Of a stretch of 64,000 nt of DNA, positions 26,927 through 36,230 are shown piece after piece (position 1 is the stretch's first letter; every line of letters starts with the position of its first letter). Where the stretch lies: positions 496,001-560,000 of the forward strand of contig OX596000.1 in assembly GCA_951394045.1 (NCBI GenBank), read 5' to 3'. This DNA is from Nitzschia sp. DOCU1 (lineage: Eukaryota; Bacillariophyta; Bacillariophyceae; Bacillariales; Bacillariaceae). The notes under the pieces were generated by a model. The model was given only the letters and a program-made list of their open reading frames with translations. It had not been told where the DNA came from and did no database searches. A program made the position numbers and the translations under genes.

Positions 26927-26942
26927 GAGTCAATATATGCCC
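26927..26942 (+). promoter_or_regulatory. Recurrent promoter element GAGTC-n-ATATATGCCC
   Basis: GAGTCAATATATGCCC about 200 bp upstream of the SET gene start at 26732. Confidence 0.38.
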
Positions 26943-27185
26943 TTTATCTTATATACTATTAATGGATAAATATATAATAAGAATTGCAACGAACGTGTTG
27001 ACCGCCCATGTGTCCTTGTATGTACTGTTACTACATATACAATGACGAGACGGTATCAACAGTGTCCTCTCGAAAGCGATCACGAAGCGAGAGGTTCCGC
27101 ATTCTTCGACAGGAAGAAGACCATGATATCTCTTCTTTCTCTTTGCTGCTTCTTGCGGCAGTAGCAAGTTACCGGTAGAAGAAGA

Positions 27186-27196
27186 CCCCCCCCCCC
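27186..27196. repeat. Poly-C run (11 C)
   Basis: Run of 11 C about 455 bp upstream of the SET gene start at 26732, in a position equivalent to the 16-C run upstream of the second copy. Confidence 0.85.
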
Positions 27197-27422
27197 TTAT
27201 TTTTGGGTCTGGAGTGACACACGGAGACGTCTGTCAATTTTATGAGCAAGCGCGAGGAAAGCCTACGGTAGTGGTACAATTCGTCCGTTTGACGACGCCC
27301 CAAGAATTTGACTGACGTTCTTATACTAAAGGAACGAGAAAGCCAGTAGGGGGGAATATCTCCCATCGTTGACGACGATCCAGAATGACAATAACTTTAA
27401 TAATATTTTCTGTTCTGCTGGC

Positions 27423-28703
27423 CTACCACTGCGAGGAGGACGCTCGGCGGCCATTACTCAATTGAGATTGCAAAAGCCTGCGTTCAGACTCTGTTCCGGC
27501 TGGGTTGAGATTCACAGTGAGCACCTCCCCGACGGAAATGTCGCGGGTGGCAATGAGCTCTAGCACAACCAAGACGCTGGGCTGGCCCTTCCCACCACCA
27601 TCCGCAACAACCTTGACATCGACCTTCAATCGACAGTTAGCCGACTCAAGATGACCGACCCGCCGGACCATGCCAATTCTTCCCGCGAAAGGAAGGATGG
27701 CCACGTTTTCTAGACTGGTCGGTCGCCAAACTCTTTCCCCCTGAGTTGCAACGCCTTGATACTGGATCGGAATCTTTCCATTCATCTGACGACTGGCAAC
27801 CACAAATGGCTCTTGATGCTCAGGGAGCATGGCGTCCCAAGTGATCACCAATCCCGCCATGGCCGAGTCTTTCAAAAAGGGTTTGTACATGAGCAGTGCT
27901 GGCCCAATTTCGATGCGCTCCCCAAGTTTGATTTGGACTTTGGCGCGGGCGTCGTAAAGTCCGGCATCAAAAGGAGCCAATCTTGATTCATCGAGACTGG
28001 GTAGCTTTTTGACAGCGTTTTTTGGTGCAGCAAGGGCGTAGATCTTGGTGCAATACTGCGAGCTCAAGAAGTTCAGCTGATCAGAGGTGAGACGTAAATC
28101 TCCGTGGACCACGGTAAGATCCCGACCTTCAAACCATGATTTCCCTCCATCTTGACCATAGCTTGAGTAAACTTCTTCTCCCGCTCTAATCTTTCGCCTA
28201 GAATACCAGCTGGGGGGATAACCTGATCCAACCCCAAGCTGTATGTGAGGATTGGTTGGATGATGATTGTACACCATCCCATAGCCGAACATGACGAGCG
28301 CGAAGTAGTCTTCGTCACGGTAGCCACCTTGTTTGCGGTATCCGTAAATGTAGTCATCCAAGGCTGTGCTTTTGATCAATCGCCTTTCGGAAACGGGGGC
28401 GTCTCCTAGCGTTCTGAAACTAAGATGCAAAGGTGTGGGATCCATAAGCTCGAAGTCGTCAAAATCTCTCGCCGCAAACACCCCCCACCCAGTGCTGCTG
28501 TTAGTGGGTGCCATGAAGACGTCGCAAGTCTGCCATTTTCTCAACGAAGCACCTTGATTTCCACTTGCTGTAGCTGCCCCTGTTCCGCCACCCCACCACC
28601 ACGAACTGCTGTATCGATCTTCAAGCTCGTATTCATCGGCCGAGCTCAAAGTGAGCAACAAGAAGAAAAGGAGTGTACTAACGATAGGAAACAACACCAT
28701 CAT
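27423..28703 (-). CDS. Secreted SET-domain-like protein, tandem copy 2
   Basis: 426 residues. Nearly the same protein as the copy at 25461: signal peptide (VLFPIVSTLLFFLLLTLSSA), STGWGVFAARDFDDFELM, MVYNHHPTNP, RKIRAGEEVYSSYG, ATRDISVGEVLTVNLNP. Differences cluster in the middle (AAPKNAVKKLPSLDESRL against GTQTFGNKLPHFDESRL) and at the end, where this copy has a longer C-terminus (RRASSSQW). The offset of about 1.96 kb between the genes and the matching flanks show a tandem duplication in the same orientation. The start codon is followed by a second Met. Confidence 0.75.
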   Translation of the reverse strand: MMVLFPIVSTLLFFLLLTLSSADEYELEDRYSSSWWWGGGTGAATASGNQGASLRKWQTCDVFMAPTNSSTGWGVFAARDFDDFELMDPTPLHLSFRTLGDAPVSERRLIKSTALDDYIYGYRKQGGYRDEDYFALVMFGYGMVYNHHPTNPHIQLGVGSGYPPSWYSRRKIRAGEEVYSSYGQDGGKSWFEGRDLTVVHGDLRLTSDQLNFLSSQYCTKIYALAAPKNAVKKLPSLDESRLAPFDAGLYDARAKVQIKLGERIEIGPALLMYKPFLKDSAMAGLVITWDAMLPEHQEPFVVASRQMNGKIPIQYQGVATQGERVWRPTSLENVAILPFAGRIGMVRRVGHLESANCRLKVDVKVVADGGGKGQPSVLVVLELIATRDISVGEVLTVNLNPAGTESERRLLQSQLSNGRRASSSQW

Positions 28704-28944
28704 CGTCTTCTTGTCGTCGTTTCTTCCTCGTCGTTCTTGTTTTCTTGGTGAATCGTTTCCTTGTCCGTCTTACGCTGTGTATTCGAGAGCAAAGGAAGAT
28801 ATAAAGATAAGAGACCTTTTCACTGGCAGATTACGTTGCTGGTGGTTGTGTCGGTTTTTTTGTTGTGATCGTAGTAGAGCATTTTCGAGCCTTTCTCCAA
28901 TTTGTGAGCCGTGCCATCATGTTTAAAAAACGAAGACGCATGCC

Positions 28945-28956
28945 GAGATATATGCC
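28945..28956 (+). promoter_or_regulatory. Recurrent promoter element, shorter form GAGATATATGCC
   Basis: About 240 bp upstream of the SET gene start at 28703, equivalent in place to the copy at 26927. The GACTC part is degenerate. Confidence 0.33.
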
Positions 28957-29298
28957 TTTGTTGAATATACTATATTCATATGCGGATAAGGTGATATCAA
29001 TCTGGGGATTGAATGCGTCTTAGCAACAAACGTACTGGCAATAGTTGGTTAGGTGACCACGTGTTTCTACTACAACCATAGAGTGCTCTGTTGTCCTGTT
29101 GTCCGTGTAATATATAATAAGAAGCTATGAAACGACGGAAAGTTTCAACAACTGTCTTCTCGACTACCGGTAGGTCAAAACTCTACGATACCGGTACTAT
29201 AGTATGCTCCACACTACGATACTTTATTGGATAGAGTAGCTAGAAGACTGTCCTCGTGCAGATAGACAGTAGTACTAGTACCCTGGTGTAGAACACTG

Positions 29299-29314
29299 CC
29301 CCCCCCCCCCCCCC
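29299..29314. repeat. Poly-C homopolymer (16 C)
   Basis: Run of 16 C about 600 bp upstream of the SET gene start at 28703. Confidence 0.88.
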
Positions 29315-29490
29315 GTTTCTACTACTAGTAGGAGCTACAAGTAGTAGCCGGGAATTCATAGAACTGAGGAACCGTCCGTGAAGCCGACATTATGCAATAA
29401 CCGTTTCGCTATCATTTTGCTACATGTAGTCCGTCCATCCTGAAAATCTTGTTCTATACCCCACAACCACGCGCTCCCTCATACCTTGTG

Positions 29491-30249
29491 TTAACTGTAA
29501 TAAATGACATAGTGCCCATTCTCTTCGTCTTGTTCTACACGAGGTTTGACTCCCAACAAACTATGCAAATGATCTGCAATATTGTAGCGAAAGCTCTCTC
29601 GACCTGCCTCCTTTTCTTCTTGAGATTCAAATTGGTCAAAGCCTGCAGCACGGGTTTCCCTGTGATAGGCATCGAGGGGGAAGTATCGACCTTGGTTCTT
29701 GCGAAAGCAAAAGAGAGTCTCCACCACAAAGGGTTGGATAGGAGACAAGACCCCATTAATCCAGCACGATCCAGATGGTAGATCGTACGACTTGGAATTG
29801 GCCAGTGCCCATTCAATACGACGCATCTTGTCACTTTCGGCAATATCCGCTTGAAGGGAATCCATTCTGGTGCGGATAGCAATGGCCTGCGATTCCAAGC
29901 GACCCAATTGCAAATGTTCCGCAGAGAAATGCTTGTCGGAAGATGCGGCGCCATGAGTATCACCTACAAACGACTTGCTGGCTTGTTCTTCCAGTCTTTG
30001 CAATCGCTCAGACGTCGTTGCAAGCTGTGCTCCAATGGACTCGCTGGTGGAAGCTAGTTCTTTCTGCAAGTTCTTGACTTCATCCAAGATCGACTTTAAG
30101 GAAACGTCGTCTTTCTCTATGGTGGTCAATTTCTTTGGTTCTTCTTCGTCATCGTCGTCATCATTCCACTGCTCGACAAAGGGTTCGAACACCTTGACAA
30201 ATTCCTCGGGTGATGGGGGTGAAGAGGGAGGGAGGGGTGGAATGTACAT
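29491..30249 (-). CDS. Coiled-coil protein of the local family (copy 3)
   Basis: 252 residues from the ATG at 30249 (the longer frame begins with TTG). A Pro-rich start (YIPPLPPSSPPSPEEF) and an acidic stretch (NDDDDDEEEPKK) replace the presequence-like N-terminus of copy 1. Coiled coil from about 60 to 150. The C-terminal part keeps the family pattern: D+MRRIEWALANSK, FVVETLFCFRKNQGRYF, FRYNIADHLHSLLGVKPR, and the end YVIYYS. It is thus a diverged member with the same coiled-coil plus small C-terminal domain plan. No known domain recognised. Confidence 0.68.
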   Translation of the reverse strand: MYIPPLPPSSPPSPEEFVKVFEPFVEQWNDDDDDEEEPKKLTTIEKDDVSLKSILDEVKNLQKELASTSESIGAQLATTSERLQRLEEQASKSFVGDTHGAASSDKHFSAEHLQLGRLESQAIAIRTRMDSLQADIAESDKMRRIEWALANSKSYDLPSGSCWINGVLSPIQPFVVETLFCFRKNQGRYFPLDAYHRETRAAGFDQFESQEEKEAGRESFRYNIADHLHSLLGVKPRVEQDEENGHYVIYYS

Positions 30250-31493
30250 GATGAAAGTAGACACACGCTTCCAAGAAATATGAGCCAATTCGTCTCGGAG
30301 CTCCTGCTACGGTTGACATAAGCAAAAAGGCTCCACTCCATATGAGAAACCATGGAATCGGGTACTCGCCAGTTGCGATGGCCTCGAGGCAACTAGGCGA
30401 TTCCGAAATCGAATACCCCTCGTACTTTTTCGAGGACTCCGAAAAATCTGAAACTCAAAACAATAAGTTTAGCGAAGCACATGGAGAATTCATAGCTTCC
30501 AAGGCGTCCAAAAATCATTCGGATACCAAGGAAGTACAAGAGGCATGGTAGCAATGGGCGAGGCGGTATAGTAGCCCGACGGGTCAAGCCCATGTTTCTG
30601 TCCTCGCCATCGCCTTAGAAACTTCTTATAGGAACTTGTGCATAATCGCTTTTCAGTTCGTTCGGGGACAATATAAAAGCAAACACTTCATCTGGGGTCA
30701 GCAGCAATGTACTGCCGGGCGTCATAACATGACTTCCTGGTCCAACTCTCTGCAGGCGACGCCAAAGTCAACGACCAAGAGACTCGAAGGAGGGAGTCAT
30801 CCATCCGTGCAATGCATTCAAGGCTCTCTTCTTCGGCTACAGAAACACCTCTTGAATGATGCTCAACTTTGAGCTATCCAAGCCCAAAGTAGTGGTCGAA
30901 AGGGGGCAACGGATAAAGTGACAATGACAACAGCGATGCCAACCGATGGCGCTGCTGTGACCCACCCTCGGTAAATCCATCATCGTCGCGACCGATCATG
31001 ATGTCTTGTGGTCCTTTCCCGCCAAGATCCCCGCAGCGCGTCGCGTGGCCGGCGGCAAGGCGAAAGCGTCTGGTCGCCAGCCGTCTGCCTGCTGCACGAG
31101 GTGAGCGACCCATACGACTGATGAGGCCGCATTTTCTGTGGTGGATAGCATCGCCTCTATATGAATAGACTTTCGAGTTGCTGACCACGTCTAATAGACA
31201 ACTTTCATCACTATGCCAGTAGCAAAGGAGGCTTCGGCCGTCGGTGGCGAGAAAATCTTGAGTTGAATGGAGCCCATACTTCTGATACTAGTTGTTCGTG
31301 CGATGATTCTTCTACCGGTAGCCCTGCGTGTTACATTATAACTTTTACTATTGAATGTTCACAGCACAGGGCTACTGCTACATTTTATGCTCACGTTCAT
31401 TCAAGTCTAAGGATCACGAAAACCTCACACACACGAGAAATAGAGCAGCAGAGACATACAATGCATGCGATGGATAAATAAGGAGCAACATGA
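30250..31493. other. Intergenic region, start of the tandem duplication
   Basis: About 1.24 kb. From about 30648 it belongs to the first unit of the tandem duplication and matches 32553-33480 (GACTTCCTGGTCCAACTCTC, AAAGTCAACGACCAAG, GCAAGGCGAAAGCGTCTGGT, TTGAATGTTCACAGC). Open frames within it (up to about 100 residues) are not kept between the two units, so they are unlikely to be genes. Confidence 0.55.
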
Positions 31494-32543
31494 TCATAAA
31501 GTGTCAGCACACTCTTCCACAACTTTGAAGTCCGCGTGAAAACACAAGATGAAACAGTCGTCTTCGTCTAGCACCTGGACTTTGTCTTTTCCCAAAAGGT
31601 TGACCATAGTATCGACAACCACATGAGCAAATGAACGTCGTGCTTCCTTCGCTTCACGCGATCGCTCGTCAGTATTTGGGGAACTCTTGAAGGTGGAAGT
31701 CTTGTTATTCTCGAACTTGTATATATTTCGGGGCAACTTGATTGCTCTCCTTTTCCAAAAGGCAAGCAGGCACTTCTTGATCAGTTTTTCGAAATATTTC
31801 TCATTAAGTGAACCAAGATTGTTGGAATTAACGCCCCCCACCATGACATTCCCAGCAGTTGGAAAAATCATTTTATCGATATTCTTCCGAGCAAATTCCA
31901 GACGCCACAGCTTCTCGGATCGTTCAAAGACGCGTGGATATCCTCCAATACGCGAGGCACGTTAGACATTGACTGTATAATCGACCGGAGGTCGGCAGGA
32001 ATGTTTTCCTTTGTTGGAGGCACTTCGTCTTGCCCATTTTCCTCTTCTTTCACAGCCTCCATAAGCTCTTGCAAGGCGACCTTCAGCCGATCCGACGATG
32101 ATATCCATCGTTTGGCCACAGCACCAGGCGCAGACGAAAGTACAAACGATTTCTTTCTGGCGTATCGCATTGAGTGTGAAGCCACTGAGCCACACAGGAG
32201 TTTCACAAACATCGTGATCGCCAATACCTTCCGGTTAGCAACAGTTGCTGAAAAGAGAGATACCGTCGAAATTATGGTTGTGCGACGAATCATGCTGTCC
32301 CATAAGATCCAAACCGAAGCATGTTGGTCACTGAAATTACTCCGTGTGGGAATCTTGTGGGCACGGTGGTCAACGTTACACGCTGGGCGTTTCGACAGTC
32401 GAAACTATTCGAACATGGCTACGGAGGTACGAAACACATGGAATACCGGATCTTTGTGTGTGGAGGTGCTCGTGTAAAGGACGACCACGCTTGTTGTGTC
32501 GGCAGGAATCCTCCTCTCTAGCAAGATTCGATGACGGAATTAT
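30648..32543. repeat. Tandem duplication, unit 1 (about 1.9 kb)
   Basis: Starts CGCTTTTCAGTTCG and ends near AGCAAGATTCGATGACGGAA. Contains the frameshifted coiled-coil gene. Order and orientation are the same in unit 2. Identity is visibly high over the gene and patchy in the flanks. Boundaries are estimates by eye. Confidence 0.75.
31494..32293 (-). pseudogene. Coiled-coil protein of the local family (copy 4), frameshifted
   Basis: Two open frames together match the intact copy at 33482-34252. The upstream part (32293 down to about 31921) encodes the presequence-like start (MFVKLLCGSVASHS, AVAKRWISSSDRLK) and coiled coil; the downstream part (about 31920 to 31494) encodes LIKKCLLAFWKRRAIKLP, the helical region and the end with DEDDCFILCFHADFK. 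The frames join at about 31918-31924, where this copy reads GAACGATCCGAGAAG and the intact one TTAACGGACTCGAGAAG, consistent with a 1-bp loss. It is either a recent pseudogene or a sequence error. Confidence 0.7.
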
Positions 32544-33481
32544 GCCCGAAAATCGCTCTTCAGTTCGTCCGGAGACAATATAAAACAAAGACTTCATCGG
32601 CCAGCAGCACTGATAGGCGTCATGACATGACTTCCTGGTCCAACTCTCCGCTGGCGACGTCAAAGTCAACGACCAAGGCACTCGAAAGGGTCATCCAGCC
32701 TTGAATGCCTTTGCAAATCATCCAGGGCTCTAATCTTCGGCTACAACAACTCCTGTTGAATGGCGCTCGGTTTTAAGCTACACACGCCCGAGGAACTGAT
32801 AAGGCGAAAATACACCATGATGCCAACCGCTGGCGGTTTGTCGACACTTTGACACCCTTGTCGCTGAAATAACTTCATCATCGTCGACTTGAATGATGTG
32901 TGGTCTGCGCAAATCAAAAGATCTCAAGATCTCCCTCCACCTCGACAACGCGCGACCGGCGGCAAGGCGAAAGCGTCTGGTCGCCGGCCGCCGTCATGAT
33001 GTAGAGAGACGATCCACCCGACTTCATTTTCTGTTTTCCTAACTGCAGAGAGATCAGCATCGAAACTACTGAGGCATAGAATAGACTGTCAAGTTGCTGA
33101 CCTCGTCTAATATAGACAACTTTCATCACCATACCAGCAGCAAATAAGGCTGGGACTCTTCGTTTGTTGCTGCGGCCGGCGGCGGCAAGAAAATCTTGAG
33201 TTGAATGCAACCCCATACTTGTTGTTGTACTTGTTCATGTGCAATGATTCTTCTACCGGTAGCCCTTTGTTGAGCTGTGAAGGTTGATAATGACCAAAAT
33301 ATGTTGTACTATAACTTTTGCTATTGAATGTTCACAGCGCAGAGCTACTGCTGTATTTCCTTTTCACGTTCAATCAAGTCTACTAGGCGCCGGGGCCACG
33401 GAAACCTCACTTAAGCGCGAGAATGCCGCAGCGGAGGCATACGGCGGAATGCATGCCATGGACACATAGAGAGAAACAGCA
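32294..33481. other. Intergenic region spanning the two duplication units
   Basis: About 1.19 kb, mostly the 5' flank of unit 1 and the gene-free part of unit 2. Contains a GC-rich GGCCGGCGGC-type segment (about 32945-32995 and 33172-33185) seen also near 31050. No gene supported. Confidence 0.5.
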
Positions 33482-34571
33482 TTAAATGTCACACTCTTCT
33501 ACACCTTTGAAGTCCTCTTGAAAACACAAAACAAAACAATCGTCCTCGTCCACAGATAGAACCTGAACTTCGTCGCCCAAAATGTTGACCAGATTATCGG
33601 CGACCACACGAGCCAATGCACGTCGTGCTTGCTTCTCTTGACGCAATCGCTCGGCAGTATCGCGGTCCTTATGCTTGAAGGCTTGACACTCCTCCAACAG
33701 GTATAGCTTTTTGGGTAACTTAATCGCTCTCCTTTTCCAAAAGGCAAGTAGGCACATCTTGATCAGACTTCGGAAATCACTCGGACCAACGTCCGGCCAA
33801 TAGAAACTATCGTTCTTGCCAGTATCCTTCTTGAAATACACATCAGTTGGCAATTTCACTTGATCGAGATGCTTCAGAGCAACTTGGACACGCCACAGCT
33901 TCTCGAGTCCGTTAAAAGACGCCTTGATGTCCGTTTGGATATCATCCACCGTGATAACTCCCGAAGAACGTGGCAACATGTCCTCGGCGATCCTGGCGAT
34001 TGAATCTCGAATCGACCTGAGGTCAGTGGGAATACTTTCCTTTGTGGGCGGAGCCTCATCTTCCTCGTCGTCGAGCTCCTTTTTCTCTTCTTTGACAGCC
34101 TGCAAAAGTTCTTCCAAGGCAACCTTCATTCGATCCGAAGATACCCATCGCTTAGCCACGGCGGTAGGTGCAGACGGAACCAAAAGCGATTTCCATCTGG
34201 CGAGTCGCACTGAATGTGCAGCCACAGAACCACACAGGAGCTTTACAAACATAGTGATCGTCAACGTCTCAAAAGGTAGATCTCGTCGAAATTATGGATG
34301 TCCCATGACCCAAGCCGAAACATGTTTGTTCATTGAATTACTCCCGCGAAAAGGTACTGTATTGGGAATCATGTGGGATCGGTTCTCAACGAATCACGCT
34401 GTACATTTCGACGGTCAAAACTGCTGGCAAAAATACTTCAGAGTTGGCTACGAAGGTGCGGAACACATCGAATAGCCGGGACTTCGTAAGCGCAGATGCT
34501 TCTGCCAAAAAAGGAAGAAGCAGAAAACGCTTGGGTCGGAAGGAATACTCTCTAACAAAATTCGATGACTG
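32553..34571. repeat. Tandem duplication, unit 2 (about 2.0 kb)
   Basis: Second copy of the 30648-32543 unit, beginning CGCTCTTCAGTTCGTCCGG and ending near AACAAAATTCGATGACTGAA. Carries the intact coiled-coil gene at 33482. Boundaries are approximate. Confidence 0.75.
33482..34252 (-). CDS. Coiled-coil protein of the local family (copy 5), predicted mitochondrial
   Basis: 256 residues from the ATG at 34252. The first ~45 residues are basic and Ala/Ser-rich (MFVKLLCGSVAAHSVRLARW, AVAKRWVSSD), a mitochondrial-type presequence. An acidic helical region follows (LEELLQAVKEEKKELDDEEDE), then EKLWRVQVALKHLDQVKLP, corresponding to the RRIEWA segment of copies 1-3, then FRSLIKMCLLAFWKRRAIKLP, a helix with EKQARRALARVVADNLVNIL, and the end DDCFVLCFQEDFKGVEE. 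The layout parallels copies 1-3, but sequence identity is low, so grouping rests on shared order and motifs. Function unknown. Confidence 0.66.
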   Translation of the reverse strand: MFVKLLCGSVAAHSVRLARWKSLLVPSAPTAVAKRWVSSDRMKVALEELLQAVKEEKKELDDEEDEAPPTKESIPTDLRSIRDSIARIAEDMLPRSSGVITVDDIQTDIKASFNGLEKLWRVQVALKHLDQVKLPTDVYFKKDTGKNDSFYWPDVGPSDFRSLIKMCLLAFWKRRAIKLPKKLYLLEECQAFKHKDRDTAERLRQEKQARRALARVVADNLVNILGDEVQVLSVDEDDCFVLCFQEDFKGVEECDI

Positions 34572-35078
34572 AAACTCCTCGTCCGTTGTTAGGCAGCCTC
34601 CAAGGCCAGTGGGTCCCACTTCCTGCAATCCCTTGGAATAACAAACAATCTTTCCTTATTACAAACAAGACAGCAACGACTAGATCGTGTGGATCAGCCC
34701 GATGCCGACGACTGCAGCGCTATGAATTCGGATTTCATGATTGCTTTTTGATTACCATCTTGTGATGCGTTGCCATTCGAAAAATCTTTGATTTGCGGAT
34801 CGAGACCCGAATCCAAATTTGAGTCCTGGATACGCTTTCGACAACATCGACTGACTCTCACAAATGACCAAAATGACCATGGGACCGAATCCAAATTTTG
34901 AGTCCTGAATACTTTCGACAACATCGACCACTCTCTAGTAAAGATCTCTCGCTGACGTTTTCTGCTTCTCCCTCTGAACACAAAACCGATTAGCAAAATG
35001 ACCATGGGGAAGATAGATGCCTTGTTGACCATTATCCCAACGGAATGGGATGTGATTGTAACACCGGGAACATAACTC
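34253..35078. other. Intergenic region upstream of the lipoate/biotin ligase-like gene
   Basis: About 825 bp. Contains the end of duplication unit 2 and a direct repeat of about 50 bp at 34806-34936, close upstream of the ligase-like gene. CAAAATGACCATGGG also occurs twice (about 34869 and 34997). No gene supported. Confidence 0.5.
34806..34936. repeat. Imperfect direct repeat, two copies about 78 bp apart
   Basis: Copy 1 begins CGAATCCAAATTTGAGTCC at 34808 and copy 2 CGAATCCAAATTTTGAGTCC at 34886; both continue through TTTCGACAACATCGAC and a CTCTC segment. Confidence 0.75.
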
Positions 35079-36152
35079 ATGATCTGTACCACAAATACGG
35101 CTGCTAAAATGATTCAGCAGTTTGCTCCCTGTCGATTCGTGCCCCCAAAACTTGCAAGCCGACGGTCATTCTCAACGTCCACCATCCGTCCCCGAATCCG
35201 ATTGCACTATTTGGATTTGCGGGCCAGCGGATTGAGTATGTTGGAACGTTTGAGTCTCGAAGAAGCTCTGTTACGGCATGATGGTCGCAATTGGATGATT
35301 GTTGGAACCCACGAGCCTTGGCCGCCCCTGTTTCTGACCCAGTGGGCCCTTCCGTCTTATGTCACGACGGAGCCCAATCCGGATTGTCTCGTAGTCATGG
35401 GAATCGGTGGCAAGCCCGATCAACTATTGAATGTTGAAAAAGTCAAGGAAGATCAAGTGCTGGTGTGTAAACGATTTTCGGGAGGCGGGACGGTTGTCTT
35501 GGACGCGTCTAGTTTGTGGACGACCGTGATTGGGCGCACCCAGGATTTCGCCCATGTGCAGCCATATCCCAAGGACATTATGGCATGGTCCGCGGAAGAG
35601 GTGTTTGGTCCTACTTTTGAACACTTGACGGAAATGACTGTGAAAAACCAGTCTGCTACTAGAGGTCAAAAGACTTTGGTGCTAGATACCAAATCGTGCT
35701 CGGCGACAGAGAACCGAGGCAAACTGGTTGAACTTCCCCGAAACAGTAGTGCAACGCCGATGGAGATTCCCAAATTTTCGCTACGAGAAAATGACTACGT
35801 CTTTGGAGACTTGAAAATGGGTGGGAATGCGCAATCTATCATCAAGGACGGATGGCTCCATCACACTAGCTTCTTGTGGGATTACGAGCCCGAGAAAATG
35901 GAGTACCTTACCTTGCCCTCCAAGCGCCCTGATTATCGCGGCGACCGTCCCCACAACGAATTTCTAGTCAAGCTCCAGCCATACTTTGGACACAAGAACT
36001 CTTTCTTTGCAAGCCTTCTACATGCCTGTCAGGAAGGGTTTGAGGTGGAAAAGGTGACGCTACCCGAATCCATGGCCGTGATCGACCAGAAGCTAGGAGG
36101 AATGGACGCATGGTGGGAAACAAACAGGACAAGAATCATCCATGATTTCTAA
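35079..36152 (+). CDS. Lipoate-protein ligase A / biotin ligase-like protein (BPL_LplA_LipB fold)
   Basis: 357 residues from the ATG at 35079; the ATG at 35109 would start directly with a mitochondrial-type presequence (MIQQFAPCRFVPPKLASRRS, then FSTSTIRPR). The core has LSMLERLSLEEALLRHD at the start of the fold, CKRFSGGGTVVLD, matching the RRxSGGGTVYHD substrate-binding motif of LplA, and FGDLKMGGNAQSIIKDGWLHHTSFLW, matching the GNAQ...HHG region. The usual Lys of the adenylation site falls in DLKMGG. An insertion of about 45 residues (DTKSCSATENRGKLVELPRN and around) separates these blocks. Likely attaches lipoate or an octanoyl group to E2 or H proteins in mitochondria; cofactor choice is inferred. 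Confidence 0.82.
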   Translation: MICTTNTAAKMIQQFAPCRFVPPKLASRRSFSTSTIRPRIRLHYLDLRASGLSMLERLSLEEALLRHDGRNWMIVGTHEPWPPLFLTQWALPSYVTTEPNPDCLVVMGIGGKPDQLLNVEKVKEDQVLVCKRFSGGGTVVLDASSLWTTVIGRTQDFAHVQPYPKDIMAWSAEEVFGPTFEHLTEMTVKNQSATRGQKTLVLDTKSCSATENRGKLVELPRNSSATPMEIPKFSLRENDYVFGDLKMGGNAQSIIKDGWLHHTSFLWDYEPEKMEYLTLPSKRPDYRGDRPHNEFLVKLQPYFGHKNSFFASLLHACQEGFEVEKVTLPESMAVIDQKLGGMDAWWETNRTRIIHDF

Positions 36153-36230
36153 TGAAGTAGCCTCGAACTCTACACATGGATGTCAATTCTACTGAACAAA
36201 AATCGGGGTGTTTTTGCACGAACGTGCGCC

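Larger units (their letters stand above)
26733..27422. other. Intergenic region between the tandem SET genes
   Basis: About 690 bp. It holds the presumed promoter of the gene at 25461-26732, a GAGTC-n-ATATATGCCC element at 26927-26942 and an 11-C run at 27186-27196. Parts match the region upstream of the second copy (ATATATAATAAGAA, and TTTC/ATCAACA.TGTC), so the duplication included the promoter. Confidence 0.55.
28704..29490. other. Intergenic region upstream of the second tandem SET gene
   Basis: About 790 bp. Contains a GAGATATATGCC element at 28945-28956, TA-rich sequence, short inverted repeats (ACCGGTA, TACTAGTA) and a 16-C run. No gene is supported. Confidence 0.5.
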
